Part shown: positions 10,801-22,200 of the stretch, one piece after another
Position numbering within the stretch: the stretch's first letter is position 1
How the letters are laid out: every line of letters begins with the position of its first letter
Source: Colius striatus
Taxonomy: Eukaryota; Chordata; Aves; Coliiformes; Coliidae
NCBI RefSeq assembly: GCF_028858725.1
Contig: NC_084790.1
Coordinates: 3,850,001-3,914,000, forward strand
DNA length: 64,000 bases
Direction: 5' to 3'
Program-made: the position numbers and the translations under genes
Notes under the pieces: generated by a model
Seen by the model: only the letters and a program-made list of their open reading frames with translations
The model's database searches: none
What the model was told of the DNA's origin: nothing

Positions 10801-13800
10801 CTCCAGTCCATCCAAGCTGGGTTCTACTGGCGACTCCCAGCTGGAGTTCTTGGCTGGTGGGGGGGATGTCTCGGCTTGCAAAGGTTTTGGAGGTGCAGGA
10901 TTCAGCCCTTCCGAAGAAGCTGTTTCATCTGGCAGCTTCCCAGCATCCCCAGCTTTCATTCTGGTCCTTCTTGCCCGGGAATAAGACTTCTTTTCAACAG
11001 GCCTGTCTGGCGGTGGCTGCGCAGCATCAGCAGCTGTGGGTTGGGTTTCTAAACCCATGTCTTCCTTCCCGGGGCTGCTGTGGACACGTGCCGCATCCAC
11101 CTCGGGTGACTTGTCCCTCGGTGGGCTCTGCTCGCCTCGCTTGGCTCGGTAGCCACTCTCCTGTTTCACTGGCTCACCGTTTCGAGAGAGATGCTGGGCA
11201 CTTGCTTCTGATGCTCGGTAGCCTGGGCGGGTCTCTTTGTAGCCCCCCATCCGTGGGTATATCCTCGGGGGGGGCATCCTGCCCGTGCCTGCAGAGCTCC
11301 TGTTGCTGAAGGTTCGTGGGGGAGCCAGAGTGCTGTCAGCACCCTGGTGCCGTGGGGGTTTGCTTGGTCTCTCGTTGGACCAGTTTGGGTCTCGCTGAGG
11401 AGGACTCCCAAACCTGATGGAGAAAGAGAGTACAGAGGACTGGAAAGAAAACCCTGGGTGAGGGGAGCTGCTGTGCCAGGGAATCCCTGGGCCAGAACTC
11501 CCAGGACCAACAACATATAATCACAGAATCAATTTGGTTGGAAAAGCCTCTGAAGCTGCTGCAGTCCCAGCCCTGCCCTCACCCTGCCCAGCCCACCACT
11601 AACCCACAGACCTCAGCACCTCAGCTCCACAGCTTTGGGATCCCTCCAGGGCTGGGCACTCCCCCAGCTCCCTGGGCAGCCTGGCACAGGGGCTGATACC
11701 CCTCTCAGGGAAACAGTTCTGCCTCAACTCCAATCTCAACCTCCCCTGGGGCAACTTGAGGCCATTCCTTCTTGTTCTCATTCATTACTGGGGAGAAGAG
11801 ACTGGCCCCTGGCTCTTGCCACAGCTTCCTGTCAGGGAGTTGTAGAGTGCTCCTGTCTCCCCTCAGCCTCCTCTTCTCCAGGCTGAATGGGGCTTTGTGA
11901 CTTCAAACCTGGCATTAGAAGCACCTGGCACAAGGGCAGAGCTCTCCCTCTCTCCAGGATGAGCCAGGCTGCAGTCTGACTCTGTTGCTCACCTTGGCTT
12001 GCGCATCCTCCTGGGCTTGATGTCATCGGGATTGTGAGCTGACCTGATGTCATAGCCATAAAGGGCAATCAGCTCCTGCCTGGTCTTGGGGGCCTGCTCG
12101 TCCTCCCGGAACTTGTCATGCTCCCAGCGGCCCTCGTCCTTCCACAGCTTCCGCTGGCGGCCCTTGGGCCTGCAACGGTCACACAGGAAAGGCTGACAAG
12201 TTACTGCAAAGCCAGGGAGATGTGGCAGCCCCACACACACAGAGACTGGGCATTCCCAGGGCAGAGTGTGCACAGGGGATGGTGTCTCCACTTTCTCCTA
12301 CTCCTCTGCCCAGCAGCTGCTGCCCCACACACGGCTATTTCTGAAAAGCAACATGAATCACAGAAGCACAGTTCGATGGGGGTGGGAAGGGCCCTCCAGA
12401 GCTCATGCAGCCCAACCCCCTGCTAAAGCAGGTTCCCTTCGATCAGGGGACACAGGGACGTGTCCAGGTGGGTTTGGAAACCTTCTGAGAAGGAGCCTCC
12501 ACACCCTCCCTGTGCAGCCTGGGCCAGGGCTCCCTCACCTCAGCACCAAAGGAGTTTTCCCTGTGTTCAAGTGGAACTTAAACCAGCTTGTGCCTGTTAC
12601 TCCTTGTCCTGTCACTGGACACTACAGAACAAAGTGTCATCCCATCCTCCTGACATCCACCCTTTAAGTACCGGTTAAGTGTCAATATGGGCCCCCCTCA
12701 GTCTCCTCCAGACTAAACAGTCCCAGGTCCCGCAGCCTTTCCTCAGCAGGAAGATGCTCCAGTCCCCTGATCATCTTGGTGTCCCTGCACTGGCCTCTCC
12801 AGCACTTCCCTGTCCATCTTGAGCTGAGGAGCACAGAACTGGACACAGGACTCCAGATGAGGCCTCACCAGGGCAGAGCAGAGGGGGAGCAGAACCTCCC
12901 TTGACCTGCTGCCCACACTCTTCTTGATACACCCCAGCATGCCACTGGCCTTCCGGGCCACGAGGGCACAGAGAGTCACTGCTCATTGGCAAGAGGTTTC
13001 CCTTGTGGGCGTTTATTTTCTGCACCCTCCTCAGTCTCTCCTTCAAAACCAAAAACTAAAACACCTTTGGAGGACACTGCAAGCAAGACAACCAAAGCAC
13101 AGACCTTCCCAGAGCTACACACAGAAGCAAGGAGCTTTGCTCGCAAACGCCAGCCTGGGGGTTGGGCTCAGGCTCCCTGAGGGAAGCAGAGCCAGGGGGG
13201 AAGCCCACGTACCTGACCTCCTCCTCCTGCGTCTGCCCTCGGAGGTCGTGCTCGAAGAACAGCCCTTTGCGTGGGATGTAGGCCGGGTTCTTCCGGTCTT
13301 CGTCGTCATCCAGGTGCTTGGGAACTTTCTTCCCAACTTTATTCTCGACAGGTTCAGTGCTCTCCTGTCAAAATCAGGCAGCTCTCACCACTGCAGCAGT
13401 CCCTTGGTGAGAGGCTGCTCTGCAGCCCAGAGGACCCATGTGTGACACCTACCTGCCCGTCCCCGCTTTGCCTCTCCCCGGTCACAGCACCTTTGGAGTC
13501 AGGTTTCTCATCCCCTTTCTCTGCTTTTGCTGCTGACTCACAGGAATCATTACTGTCCTGCTTCAGTTCCACTTTGGCACTTTCCTCCTCGCTGTAATCC
13601 TCTTCTTCTGCCTGAAAGAGCCCCAGTGACTCAAATGTGAACCTTTAGCAACAGCTGCCCCACGAATTTCCCCACAGGAGTCCCCAGATCATAGAACTGC
13701 CTGGTTAGAGAAGAGCCTTAAGCTGCTGCAGTCCCAGCCCGGCCCTCACACTGCCCACCCCACCACTAACCCACAGCCCTCAGCACCACAGCTTTGGGAT

Positions 13801-16800
13801 CCCTCCAGGGCTGGGCACTCCCCCACCTCCCTGGGCAGCCTGGCACAGGGGCTGACACCCCTCTCAGGGAAACAGTTCTGCCTCAGCTCCAATCTCAACC
13901 TCCCCTGGGGCAACTGGAGCCCGTTTCCTCTTGTCCCATCACATTACCTGGGAGCAGAGACCAACCCCCACCTCCCCACAGGCTCCTGTCAGGGAGTGTC
14001 AGAGAGTGCTCCTGTCTCCCCTCAGGCTCCTCTTCTCCGGGCTCAACACCCCCATTCCCTCAGCCCCTTCCCATCAGACTTGTGCTCCAGCCCCTTCCCC
14101 AGCTCTGCTGCCTGACTCTGGCCACGCTCCCTCTGGGACTGAGGAGCCCAAAACTGAACACAGTATTTAAGGTGTGAACCCAGAGCTAGATCCCTTTCCC
14201 AGCTGTTAAAGAGATCTGACTCTCCTAAAGCAGAGAATTAGTACACAAGGTTCTACTAACCCCCGGACTTCTACAGGAAAAGCACAGACTAAACCCAACA
14301 GCTCAGTGCCATCAGATCCAACACCCAGGCTGCCAGGGCAGCAGCAGGAGGGGCTCCTGCACACAGCCACAGGCCCTCAGGAGAGCAGTGAACACAGGCC
14401 CTCGGACCAGCCCTTCCCTCCCACGCTGAGGGCCAGGATCCAGACAGCCTTTCCAAATTCCCAGGAGTTACTCAGCTGACTCACCCAGAGCACTGTGCTC
14501 ACAGGAGCTTGACCTGGTTTCACCCTCCAGGAGCCTGCAAGCCTTGCTTAGGCTGAGACCCACACTAAAAATAGCTCCCAGTGATTAACAAAAGTCTGCT
14601 CCCTTTTTCTCTTTCAACACAGCCTATTTGCACATCAACTGCTCCTTCTGTTTATGTTGGGGAAACCCAGCTGTGCCATTATTTTTAGGCACTCGCCCTG
14701 GCTTGTCAGTGATGCAATAACCCCCCTCCTCACTGCTTCTGCACACACTCTGGGAGACCTGGAGCACCTTTTCAGGCTTGAAGAGAGCACTGGGAGCTGC
14801 CTGTACCCCTGACAGCCCATCAGCCTCCTTCCTTCTTAATGGCAGAGATGAGTTTACAAATTAACAGCCCCCACAAGCTTTGGTTCCATCTGCTTTGTTG
14901 GTTTGTATTTTCTCTAACTGCTGTCCCCTCAAGATCCCCAAAGCAGCTGTCCAAGAGAAGGGGTTTCAGAGAATCCCAGAGTGGTGGGGGTTAGAAGGGA
15001 CCTTTAGAGCTCATCCAGCCCAACCCCCTGCTAAAGCAGGTTCCCCTCCATCAGGGGGCACAGGAACGTGTCCAGGTGGGTTTGGAAACCTCCAGAGAAG
15101 GAGCCTCCAACACCCTCCGTGGGCAGCCTGGCCCAGGGCTCCCTCATCTCAGCAGTGAAAGAGCTCTTCCTTACATTTAAATGGAACTTTTTGTTCCACT
15201 GACTAGAAAAGCAACTAGTCAAACTAGGGTTTGACTAGAAAACATTTGTTGTAATCACTAGAAAACAGAACTTCCCTGGAATAGTTGAAACTTAATAAGA
15301 GTTCTGACCTAGAAATCCAAGGGAAATCTACAGCCCCAGGGGGTCTCTGCACACAATGAGGGGGGTTTTCTCAGCAGACAGCCAGAGTGGAGCTGCCAGC
15401 ACTCATGGGGAGCACTGGGGGGACCAGCATGCTGCTGCTGTTGGATTCCTCCAACCAAACACTTATGGTTTTTAATTTCAACTCATTAAAAGGCAGCCAA
15501 CATCCTTCACTTCCTTCCACACCCTTCTTAGCCGTGGTAAATCCTGCTCCCAGTATCTGAGTGTTTTCCCCCCATCCCCTACATCCACCTCACCCCCAGC
15601 AGCACAGGCAGATTCTCCTGTGCTTGTACAGCACCACACGAGAGTGTATTTATAGACCAAGGCACTGAAGTGACCCGTGGAAGAGAGTGAAGGTCACAAA
15701 CTGGGTTTTTGTGTTAAAAGGACGAGATGCAGCACCCTTTGAACTGCAGGACAGAGACTCCTCTTACCTCCGAGTCTTCCGCGCTTTCGTAATCCGAGAG
15801 CACAGCTGTGGGGGACAGAAAGAAGGGGTTTGGTGTCAGGAACAGAGGCAGCTTCTCTCTGAGTGAAGGCTCAGGGAACAGCTCCAAGGGGATGCCAGAC
15901 CACTGATACCATCACCAGCCCACGCCACAAGAAGCCACACTTGCCTCCTATTGTGAGTTAACATTTAGGATGACAACAACTGTGGGACCATAAGAAAAGG
16001 CATTTTTTCTGGTTATTGACTTTTTGCATGCAGCCTGGGCACTTGCAATGCCAGAGAGTCATAAAAACACAGACTCACAGAATTATTTTGGCTGGAAAAG
16101 CCCTTGAAGCTGCTGCAGTCCCAGCCTTGCCCTCACCCTGCCCAGCCCAGCACTGACCCACGGCCCTCAGCACCTCAGCTCCACGGCTTTGGGATCCCTC
16201 CAGGGCTGGGCACTCCCCCAGCTCCCTGGGCAGCCTGGCACAGGGGCTGACACCCCTCTCAGGGAAAAAGCTTTTCCTCATCCCCTATCTAAACCTCCCC
16301 TGGGACAACCTGAGCGCTTTCCTCCTGTCTTATCATTCATCCCTGGAGAGAAGTCATTACTTACCATCTCCTTCAATGCCATCCTCGCTTTCCTGTGGAG
16401 AGAGGGAGAAAAAGGTGGTTTAGCAGAGAGGAAGGTCAGTAGCTGTATCTCTGCAGCACCTTAAATCCCAGACACAACTATGACAAGGTTTGGCCATGGT
16501 CCCATCACATCCACCCTCAGAAGTTCAGCTTCAATGACCATGAAAGAAGAAACGAATTCAGGGCTCGTAGTACCATTCTCTAAGATCCTTCTAGAGTGAG
16601 CTCAAGGGGAAAAGCACAAATAGTGTTAACTGCTGGAGTCTTCAGAGAGAAAAGGGAATGTGGATGGACAAGTCAAGCTCCCCTCCCTCGATAATGGAGG
16701 ACCAGAGGGCTAATTCAGGGAAGGACAAAAGGACTACTTAAACCAGGAGGCCGGGAATAACCAACAGGCCTCAAGCAGGACCAAGCTCAGGCAAACATCT

Positions 16801-17734
16801 GGTGGAGACATCAGTGACAGAGGTACAACCCTGTGCTCCAGACAAGACAAAGGATGAAGCAGAAGAGCCCAGACCAGAGAGAGGTTCTCGTAAAAGGTCA
16901 CACCGATTAAGCTGTGCAATAAAAACCACCTCAGATCAAAAATCAACTCAGCCAACAAGCGAACAAGACAAGCCCAAACGCCAAAACAGCCGAGCAGAAA
17001 CGTGCTGTGGTTCGGGAGGAATCTGAAAGAACCAGGAGACGACCCAAGAGCAAACCGCCAGAGTAGAACGACCCTGAGGAGGTGGGGGAGAGCAGCACCA
17101 CAAACTCCCCCTAAAAACGGCTTTGATGCCTTTGCTCAAAGTCTGGTCAGGGCCGACAAAGAGCAGATGAGGCTTAGCCGAGCTGCAAACCCCTCCCGGC
17201 TGCAGTGACCCCAGGGCGACAGGACAGGGCCCTGGCCAAGGGGACGAGACCCCGCAGCGGAAAGCCGGGCCCAGGGCACAGGAGGAAGCCCCTACCCGGT
17301 GCGGAGGCGGGGCTGCAGGGCCCAGCTCTGCCCCTGCGGCGCGGCCCCAGCCCCGCTCCGCCGCGGGCACGAGGCGGCCCCGGCCCCGCTGCCTCCATCC
17401 CGCAGCCCGGTACGCCCTCAGCTCTCCAGGCGCCACCCAGCTCCCCACAGCCCACCCCCGAGCCCCCGGCACTCACACACTCGGACTCGGGCGCGCTCTT
17501 GGCCGCTCCCCCCGCAGCGCTCTCGGCCCCGCGGCCCCGCGGCCCAGCGCTGAGGGCCGCGGCGGCGCCTCGCGGCGGTCGCTGTGACGGTCGAGGAGAA
17601 CCGGATCCCGAAGCGGAGCCGGACGCCGACCGGGAGCGGGCGGCGCTGGCGGCCGAGTCGGCGCTGTCGGAAGCGGCCGAGTCCGAGTCGTCCTCGCTGT
17701 CCTGCGACGCGCGCTGCCGCCGCCGGTCCGCCAT
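4856..17734 (-). CDS. CASC3: CASC3 (MLN51/Barentsz), exon junction complex core subunit, 13 coding exons
   Basis: Core exon-junction-complex protein that clamps eIF4A3 on spliced mRNA and acts in mRNA localisation and nonsense-mediated decay. It shuttles between nucleus and cytoplasm. Coding exons (minus strand): 17477-17734, 16365-16392, 15768-15805, 13453-13611, 13213-13364, 11993-12169, 10719-11413, 8950-9014, 8593-8707, 7901-7999, 7045-7259, 5741-5863, 4856-4888. They sum to 2157 bases, 718 codons plus stop (human 703). The protein starts [15 protein letters not shown], followed by an acidic Ser/Glu region. The eIF4A3-binding SELOR region lies roughly at residues 160-275 in exons 5-6 ([20 protein letters not shown], then [17 protein letters not shown]). 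The C-terminus is Pro-rich ([20 protein letters not shown]). The last exon is inferred from a strong polypyrimidine-CAG acceptor in phase. It encodes [10 protein letters not shown], which differs from the mammalian C-terminus. All other exons are near certain. The start has A at -3 and G at +4. Confidence 0.92.
11518..11895 (-). mobile_element. CR1 LINE fragment in CASC3 intron 6
   Basis: Starts with the reversed CR1 terminus (ATCACAGAATCAATTTGG). It continues with GGGATCCCTCCAGGGCTGGG, CTGGGCAGCCTGGCACAGGG and CTCCCCTGGGGCAACTTGAG. Same subfamily as the copies at 13686 and 16072. Oriented with CASC3 transcription. Confidence 0.85.
12352..13055 (-). mobile_element. CR1 LINE fragment with reverse-transcriptase remnant, CASC3 intron 5
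   Basis: Begins with the CR1 3' end (AATCACAGAAGCACAG, then CCCCCTGCTAAAGCAGG) and extends about 0.7 kb. Minus-strand translation at 12743-12979 gives a decayed ORF2 C-terminus ([14 protein letters not shown], then [11 protein letters not shown]), typical of the end of the CR1 reverse transcriptase. The frame is broken. Not a host gene. Confidence 0.88.
13686..14178 (-). mobile_element. CR1 LINE fragment in CASC3 intron 3
   Basis: Starts near ATCATAGAACTGCCTGG and shares with 11518-11895 the GGGATCCCTCCAGGGCTGGG and CTGGGCAGCCTGGCACAGGG blocks. It ends near a CCCAAAACTGAACACAGT motif. Minus orientation. Confidence 0.85.
14968..15215 (-). mobile_element. CR1 LINE 3'-end fragment in CASC3 intron 3
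   Basis: Shows AGAAGGGACCTTTAGAGCTC, CCCCCTGCTAAAGCAGG and ACGTGTCCAGGTGGGTTTGG, all characteristic of the CR1 3' UTR in reverse. Confidence 0.88.
16072..16353 (-). mobile_element. CR1 LINE fragment abutting CASC3 exon 2
   Basis: Starts with a CR1-type terminus (ACTCACAGAATTATTTTGG) and shares the same internal blocks as the copies at 11518 and 13686. Similarity persists to about 16353. The GTAAGT donor of CASC3 exon 2 occupies 16359-16364 on the minus strand, so only a few bases separate the element from the splice site. Confidence 0.83.
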
Positions 17735-17990
17735 CTTGGGCAGCCGCAGGCCCGTGCGGCGGCGCGGGGCACCGCGGGAACCGACTACAACTCCCGGCGG
17801 TCCCCGCGGCACCTTCCCGGCAGCCCTTGCGCGGGGGGCGGGCGGTGAACGGCCGCTCCTCGGCGCGTCTCTCCCCGCTGGCCGGCAGGGGGCGGGCGCG
17901 CGCCGGGCAGCGCGCTGACGTCACGGCGCCGATCGCGTCAGGGGCGGCGGAAATGGCGTCTCCCGCGGGGGGGGGGGGGGGTGGAAGGAG
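17735..17990 (-). promoter_or_regulatory. CASC3 CpG-island promoter with CRE and ZNF143-type motif
   Basis: CpG-rich sequence upstream of the CASC3 ATG. It carries a perfect CRE TGACGTCA at 17916-17923, an ACTACAACTCCCGGCGG element at 17784-17800 resembling the ZNF143/HCFC1 site, and an AAATGGCGTC YY1-like motif near 17950. It lacks a TATA box, as expected for a housekeeping gene. A long G tract at about 17968-17980 closes the island. Confidence 0.7.
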
Positions 17991-18009
17991 GGGAAGCAGA
18001 GAGAGGCAC

Positions 18010-19265
18010 GGACCGACCCTTTTCCTCGTTTATTGTAAAAAAAAAAACCCAGAAATAAAATGGAACAAAATAAAAAAATAAAGAGAGCGAGCTGGCGCTT
18101 CCGCGGGCGTTTCCGCGCCTCCCTCTCCCTCCTCCCCCCCCCCGCAACGGCTCCGTAACTCTGTGTTTGAGCAGATTGGTTCAGCCCACGTCGCCCCCCC
18201 CCCCCCCCCCCAGAGGCTCCGTAACTTCGCGTTTTAACAGATTTCCTTTAAAATCCGTCCCGCTCGCGCCCCCCGGTGCAGAGGGGGGAAGGGGAGGCAA
18301 GGAGGGAGGGAATGAACCTGGGGGTGTGGCAGCCGCGGTCGGGGACGGAGGGAAATGGGGTAAGAACGCTGCAAAGCAGCGTGCGGAGGGCCGTGTTTCC
18401 TGTGTAACCGCCGCAGGGACAGGCTGGAGGGAGCAAGGGCGGCGTGTGGGGAAAAACCTGCTCCCCACCCATCCCGCAGCACTGGGGCCAGGTCCCAGCG
18501 GCGAGGGGATGCTGTGGAGGAGGCAAAGAAAGCGCCCCCCCCCCCCCCGCCCAACAGCACACAGCTGACCAACCTGGAGACGTTTAGATATATAACATCA
18601 AAACCCCCAAAATTGTGCGTACAGGATTTTCTATTTCACACACTCACACACACACACACACAAAAAAAAAGCTTTGTTTTGTTTAGAACTCTTACAGCCA
18701 TTCAAAAGGGAGGGGGGAAACCAAAGCGGCTTCTCCTGGCGACCCCAACTCCGCACCCTGGCACCGGGACCCGCTGGCAGCACCAGCTGCCGCCTCTCAC
18801 AAACATAAACTGGACGTGAATTGATGCTTATCCTGTTTTCTAACTAAACGTAACGAGGGGGCAGAGGCAGCAGAGCCCCGGTGGGACACGGCCCGGTGAG
18901 GCGACACCACGGCCTGGCACCGCTGCTCCCCACACTCCCGCCCACAGCACGAAGTTGAATGTCCAACGTAAAGCAAACATTGGCTGCAGGAGAACGGGGA
19001 CAGCACATGGAGCTGCAGCAGCAAGGATGGGTAAGAGGGGCTGGAATCTGCCCGCTGCCTCCAGGACCGGAGCAGCCGATGAGAAGCTTCAGACAGCTGC
19101 TGCCCCGTGCTACCAGGCGTGTGGCTGCCAGAATGGAGGGGACAGGTCCGAGGAACGTGTTTCAAAACCCAAGAGAATGAAACAAGGGGCACTGAGGAAC
19201 GAAAACATCCGTCAAAGAAGGTGTCAGGAGAAGGCAGCGGCCGTTGGCGTGACCCGGCGGCTCCG
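18010..19265 (-). other. MSL1: MSL1 3' UTR (inferred)
   Basis: Follows the MSL1 stop codon on the minus strand and ends near a canonical AATAAA. Contains a short CA microsatellite near 18645 and C tracts near 18195 and 18540. About 1.25 kb. Confidence 0.55.
18029..18034 (-). terminator. MSL1: Poly(A) signal AATAAA for MSL1
   Basis: Plus-strand TTTATT, which reads AATAAA on the minus strand. It is the only canonical signal noticed between the MSL1 stop codon and the CASC3 promoter. Cleavage would fall near 18010, under 300 bases from the CASC3 start codon. Confidence 0.55.
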
Positions 19266-22200
19266 CTATTTCCGGCAGGTCCGGTGTGGCGTCTGCTTCT
19301 TCTGCATCTCCAGCCGGCAGCGGCTGCGCTCGTCCAGCCAGGGCAGCTCGAAATTCCTGTGGCCAGACACAGGGGTCAATGTACTGCACAGCTTCAGGGC
19401 GCTGACCCCAACCCAAAACATGGCACTGAACATGCCGACCTGCGCCCAGCCCCGTCCCTTCCTGCCCCGCTCACTCCGGTACTCACTGTGGGGTCAGTTT
19501 TGGTAACGGCCGGCCAAAGGCGACAACAGGCAAGTAGGGGGTGATGAGCAAGCTTTCCACTGCAGGACAGACACCAGAGTGTTATATAGCCCCTGCCTAT
19601 ACCACTCACTGCAGGCACAACCCCTTGCCTGCCCCCCAACACCCCCACCTGCCCCACAATGTGCCCAGACACTCACCGTCATCTGGCTCAGGGAAAAATG
19701 AGGTAACTTCAGGCTCCGACTCCTGAATCCCTTTCCTTTTGTACATTCGGAGCTGCAGCCGCTGTAGAATTCTCTGTTCCCTGATCCTCTGAATGTCCCA
19801 CCTGGAAAACACGGTGTCCCTGGCAGTGAGAATCCATGGGCAAGTCCCTCAGCTCCCGGTGGATCCTCCCAGGTGGCTCATTTCTGGATCCCATCCCAGC
19901 TGCTGGCTATGCTGAGTGACCAGATCTCACATATCCCTCTCTCAGGTGACACCCCCGGGGCCCTTCCACGTGGGAGCCTCGTGCTCTGCTGGGGACCCCA
20001 GAGCCCGATCGCCTTCTTTGCTCCCACCTTTTCCTTCGTTTCTCATCCAGCTCCAGCTTCGCATGCCGTTTGGAAAAGACGCTGTCGTCCAGGTTCTGCA
20101 ACAACAGACAGGGATTGAGGGCGTCCAGCCCCGGCACAGCCCTCAGACGGGAAGGCGCCTGTGGCAACCTGGCTGTGACAACGGCCACTGCACCCACTGG
20201 GGTCATGTACATACCTCCAGGAGGTCTGAGGGGTTGGGGTCTCTCAGGGGCTCCACAACATGGTCCCTCCAAGACGGAACTGCAGGATGAGAGGCCAGGC
20301 TGTTAGCCTCACACTGAGACGCTCCCAGCCCCACACTCCAGCCCTATCCCCCCCCTCACCTCGCTGCTGTCCAGCCCAGCGTAGCTCAGCCTCCCCCAGA
20401 CCCTCATCCCAAGCCAGACTGGGCGATGCTGCTGGCTGAGGGCAGTGGGAGCTCATCACCATCCCCGAGCTGCCCTGAGAGGAGACACCCCGAGCTCCCG
20501 CTGTGCCGGAGCGCTCGGCCATCCAGTGCAGCGTCTGTCAGCAGCATCAGCGACCAGCACAGCCCAGCACTCCCCACTGGGCTCAGGCAGAGAGGCTGGG
20601 AAGGGGCAACCGGTGGGACAGACACCAGATTCGGGGGCAGAGGGTGACCCCACGGTGTGCCACGGTGGCACAAAGCAGGGACGCGTTTCGCAACCCCCAA
20701 CGGGAAGTTGCTTCACTCCTTGCTCCAACGGGCACCTTGGCTGCTTTGGCAGCTAAAGCAGAGCGGGGCTGGCAGCCCTGCCCTGCACACCGCCCCAGCT
20801 CACCCACGCAGCCAGCAGCAGCCCGGCACATGCAGGGTAAAGGAGGGACATGGTTTGGAACGGTGGGCACCAGAGCTGCTGCAGGAGGAACCAACCAGCA
20901 GCATGGCATGACCGGCTGTGCCTCACCCACCACGGCTGCGACTCTGCCAGCTTTGGGGCGAGGGTGCTGAGCCCCATTCCCCAGCCCCTTTCTGGCCACC
21001 AGCTCTGCCCGAACACCCGCCACGGGCTCTCCATCGCTTACTTGCTACAGTCTCCTCCTTCTTTGGGGAGGGCTCCCGCAACGGCAGCGGCGACGGGGGC
21101 GGCTGGTGCCAGCGGCACAAGTACATTTCCGTGGTTGTGAGATAGGGAAAGTCGTCTGTCTCGCTGCTGAAGAAGCCCTTCTCCTTGGGCTGGGCACCAG
21201 GGCCCTTTGGCGGGGCTGAGGCTCGCAGAGGGGTCTCCAGGAGCGACCTGGGTTTTTCTGGAGTCTCTTGGCTCCGCAGTTCTCGTTTACAAACAGTTTC
21301 GGATAAGGAGCCACCTGACTCCTCCTTCCCCGGGGAGTGCTTCGGAGTTTTACTCTTCACTTTAGAGAACTCGGACACCAGTTTTTTAACAGGGGTCTTC
21401 CTCTCCGCGCTCCCAAATGTCGGCTTCCTGCAGGAGGAAGAGGAGTTCAGCCACGTGCGTGGATCCTCGCCCTGGCTACCAGTACCCCCACACCAGGGCC
21501 AGACAGAGGCAGGCTTCCAGAGATGAGAGGGGCTTTCCCAGCATTCTGGGACCCCCTTCCTTGCCCAGGCCTTCGTCAGATTCTCCAGGAGCAGTACTGG
21601 TGCTCCATGGAATGTGCTCCCTGTGCCAGGCAGCCTCTCACTGGGCTGAGCTGGCAGCTCCATACCCTGGCCACTGCCAGCTCCACGGATGGATGCCGAG
21701 GCCAAGGGGCCCCCTTCCCCTCCAGGCCCCACACACACCCCCAGCACGGCCAGACGAACTTTACCTTTTGTGCCCCTTCCCGTTCCGGCCGTAGGGGAAG
21801 TGCTTGGGCTGCAGGACTGGGGGAGGCTCCAGCAGGTCCTGGGGACACTCCAGCGGCAGCTTCTCGCAGGCCTCTGCCTCTGGCTTCTCATCCACCTCGA
21901 AGCCCTGGAAGATGCGGTGCTTCTCCCGCTCGCTGTCCTTCTTTACCAGCTGCACTCGCCTTTCCATGCGCTCGATGCGCGCAAGGAGCTGCAAGGCAAC
22001 GCGAGAGGGTGGTTTAATTTGGTGGGCACGATCCTGTGACGGGTCCCCTGTACACTCCTGCTCCCCAGGCAGCTGCTCACACATCCCCTCAGCAGACAGG
22101 AAACACCCCAGGGAAGTTGACCTGCAGCACCTGCATGTTTGCCATCACCTACCTGCAGATGCGCTCTGTCACACGGTGCGGGATTGACGGGGGAGAGGTG

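Noticed and set aside
12743-12979. Possible small host gene
   Set aside because: It is a decayed CR1 reverse-transcriptase C-terminus inside a CASC3 intron.
20280-21041. Missing MSL1 exon between exons 3 and 4
   Set aside because: Human has about 17 extra residues here, but I could not identify a convincing acceptor-donor pair, and direct splicing keeps frame. Left as an open possibility rather than a feature.
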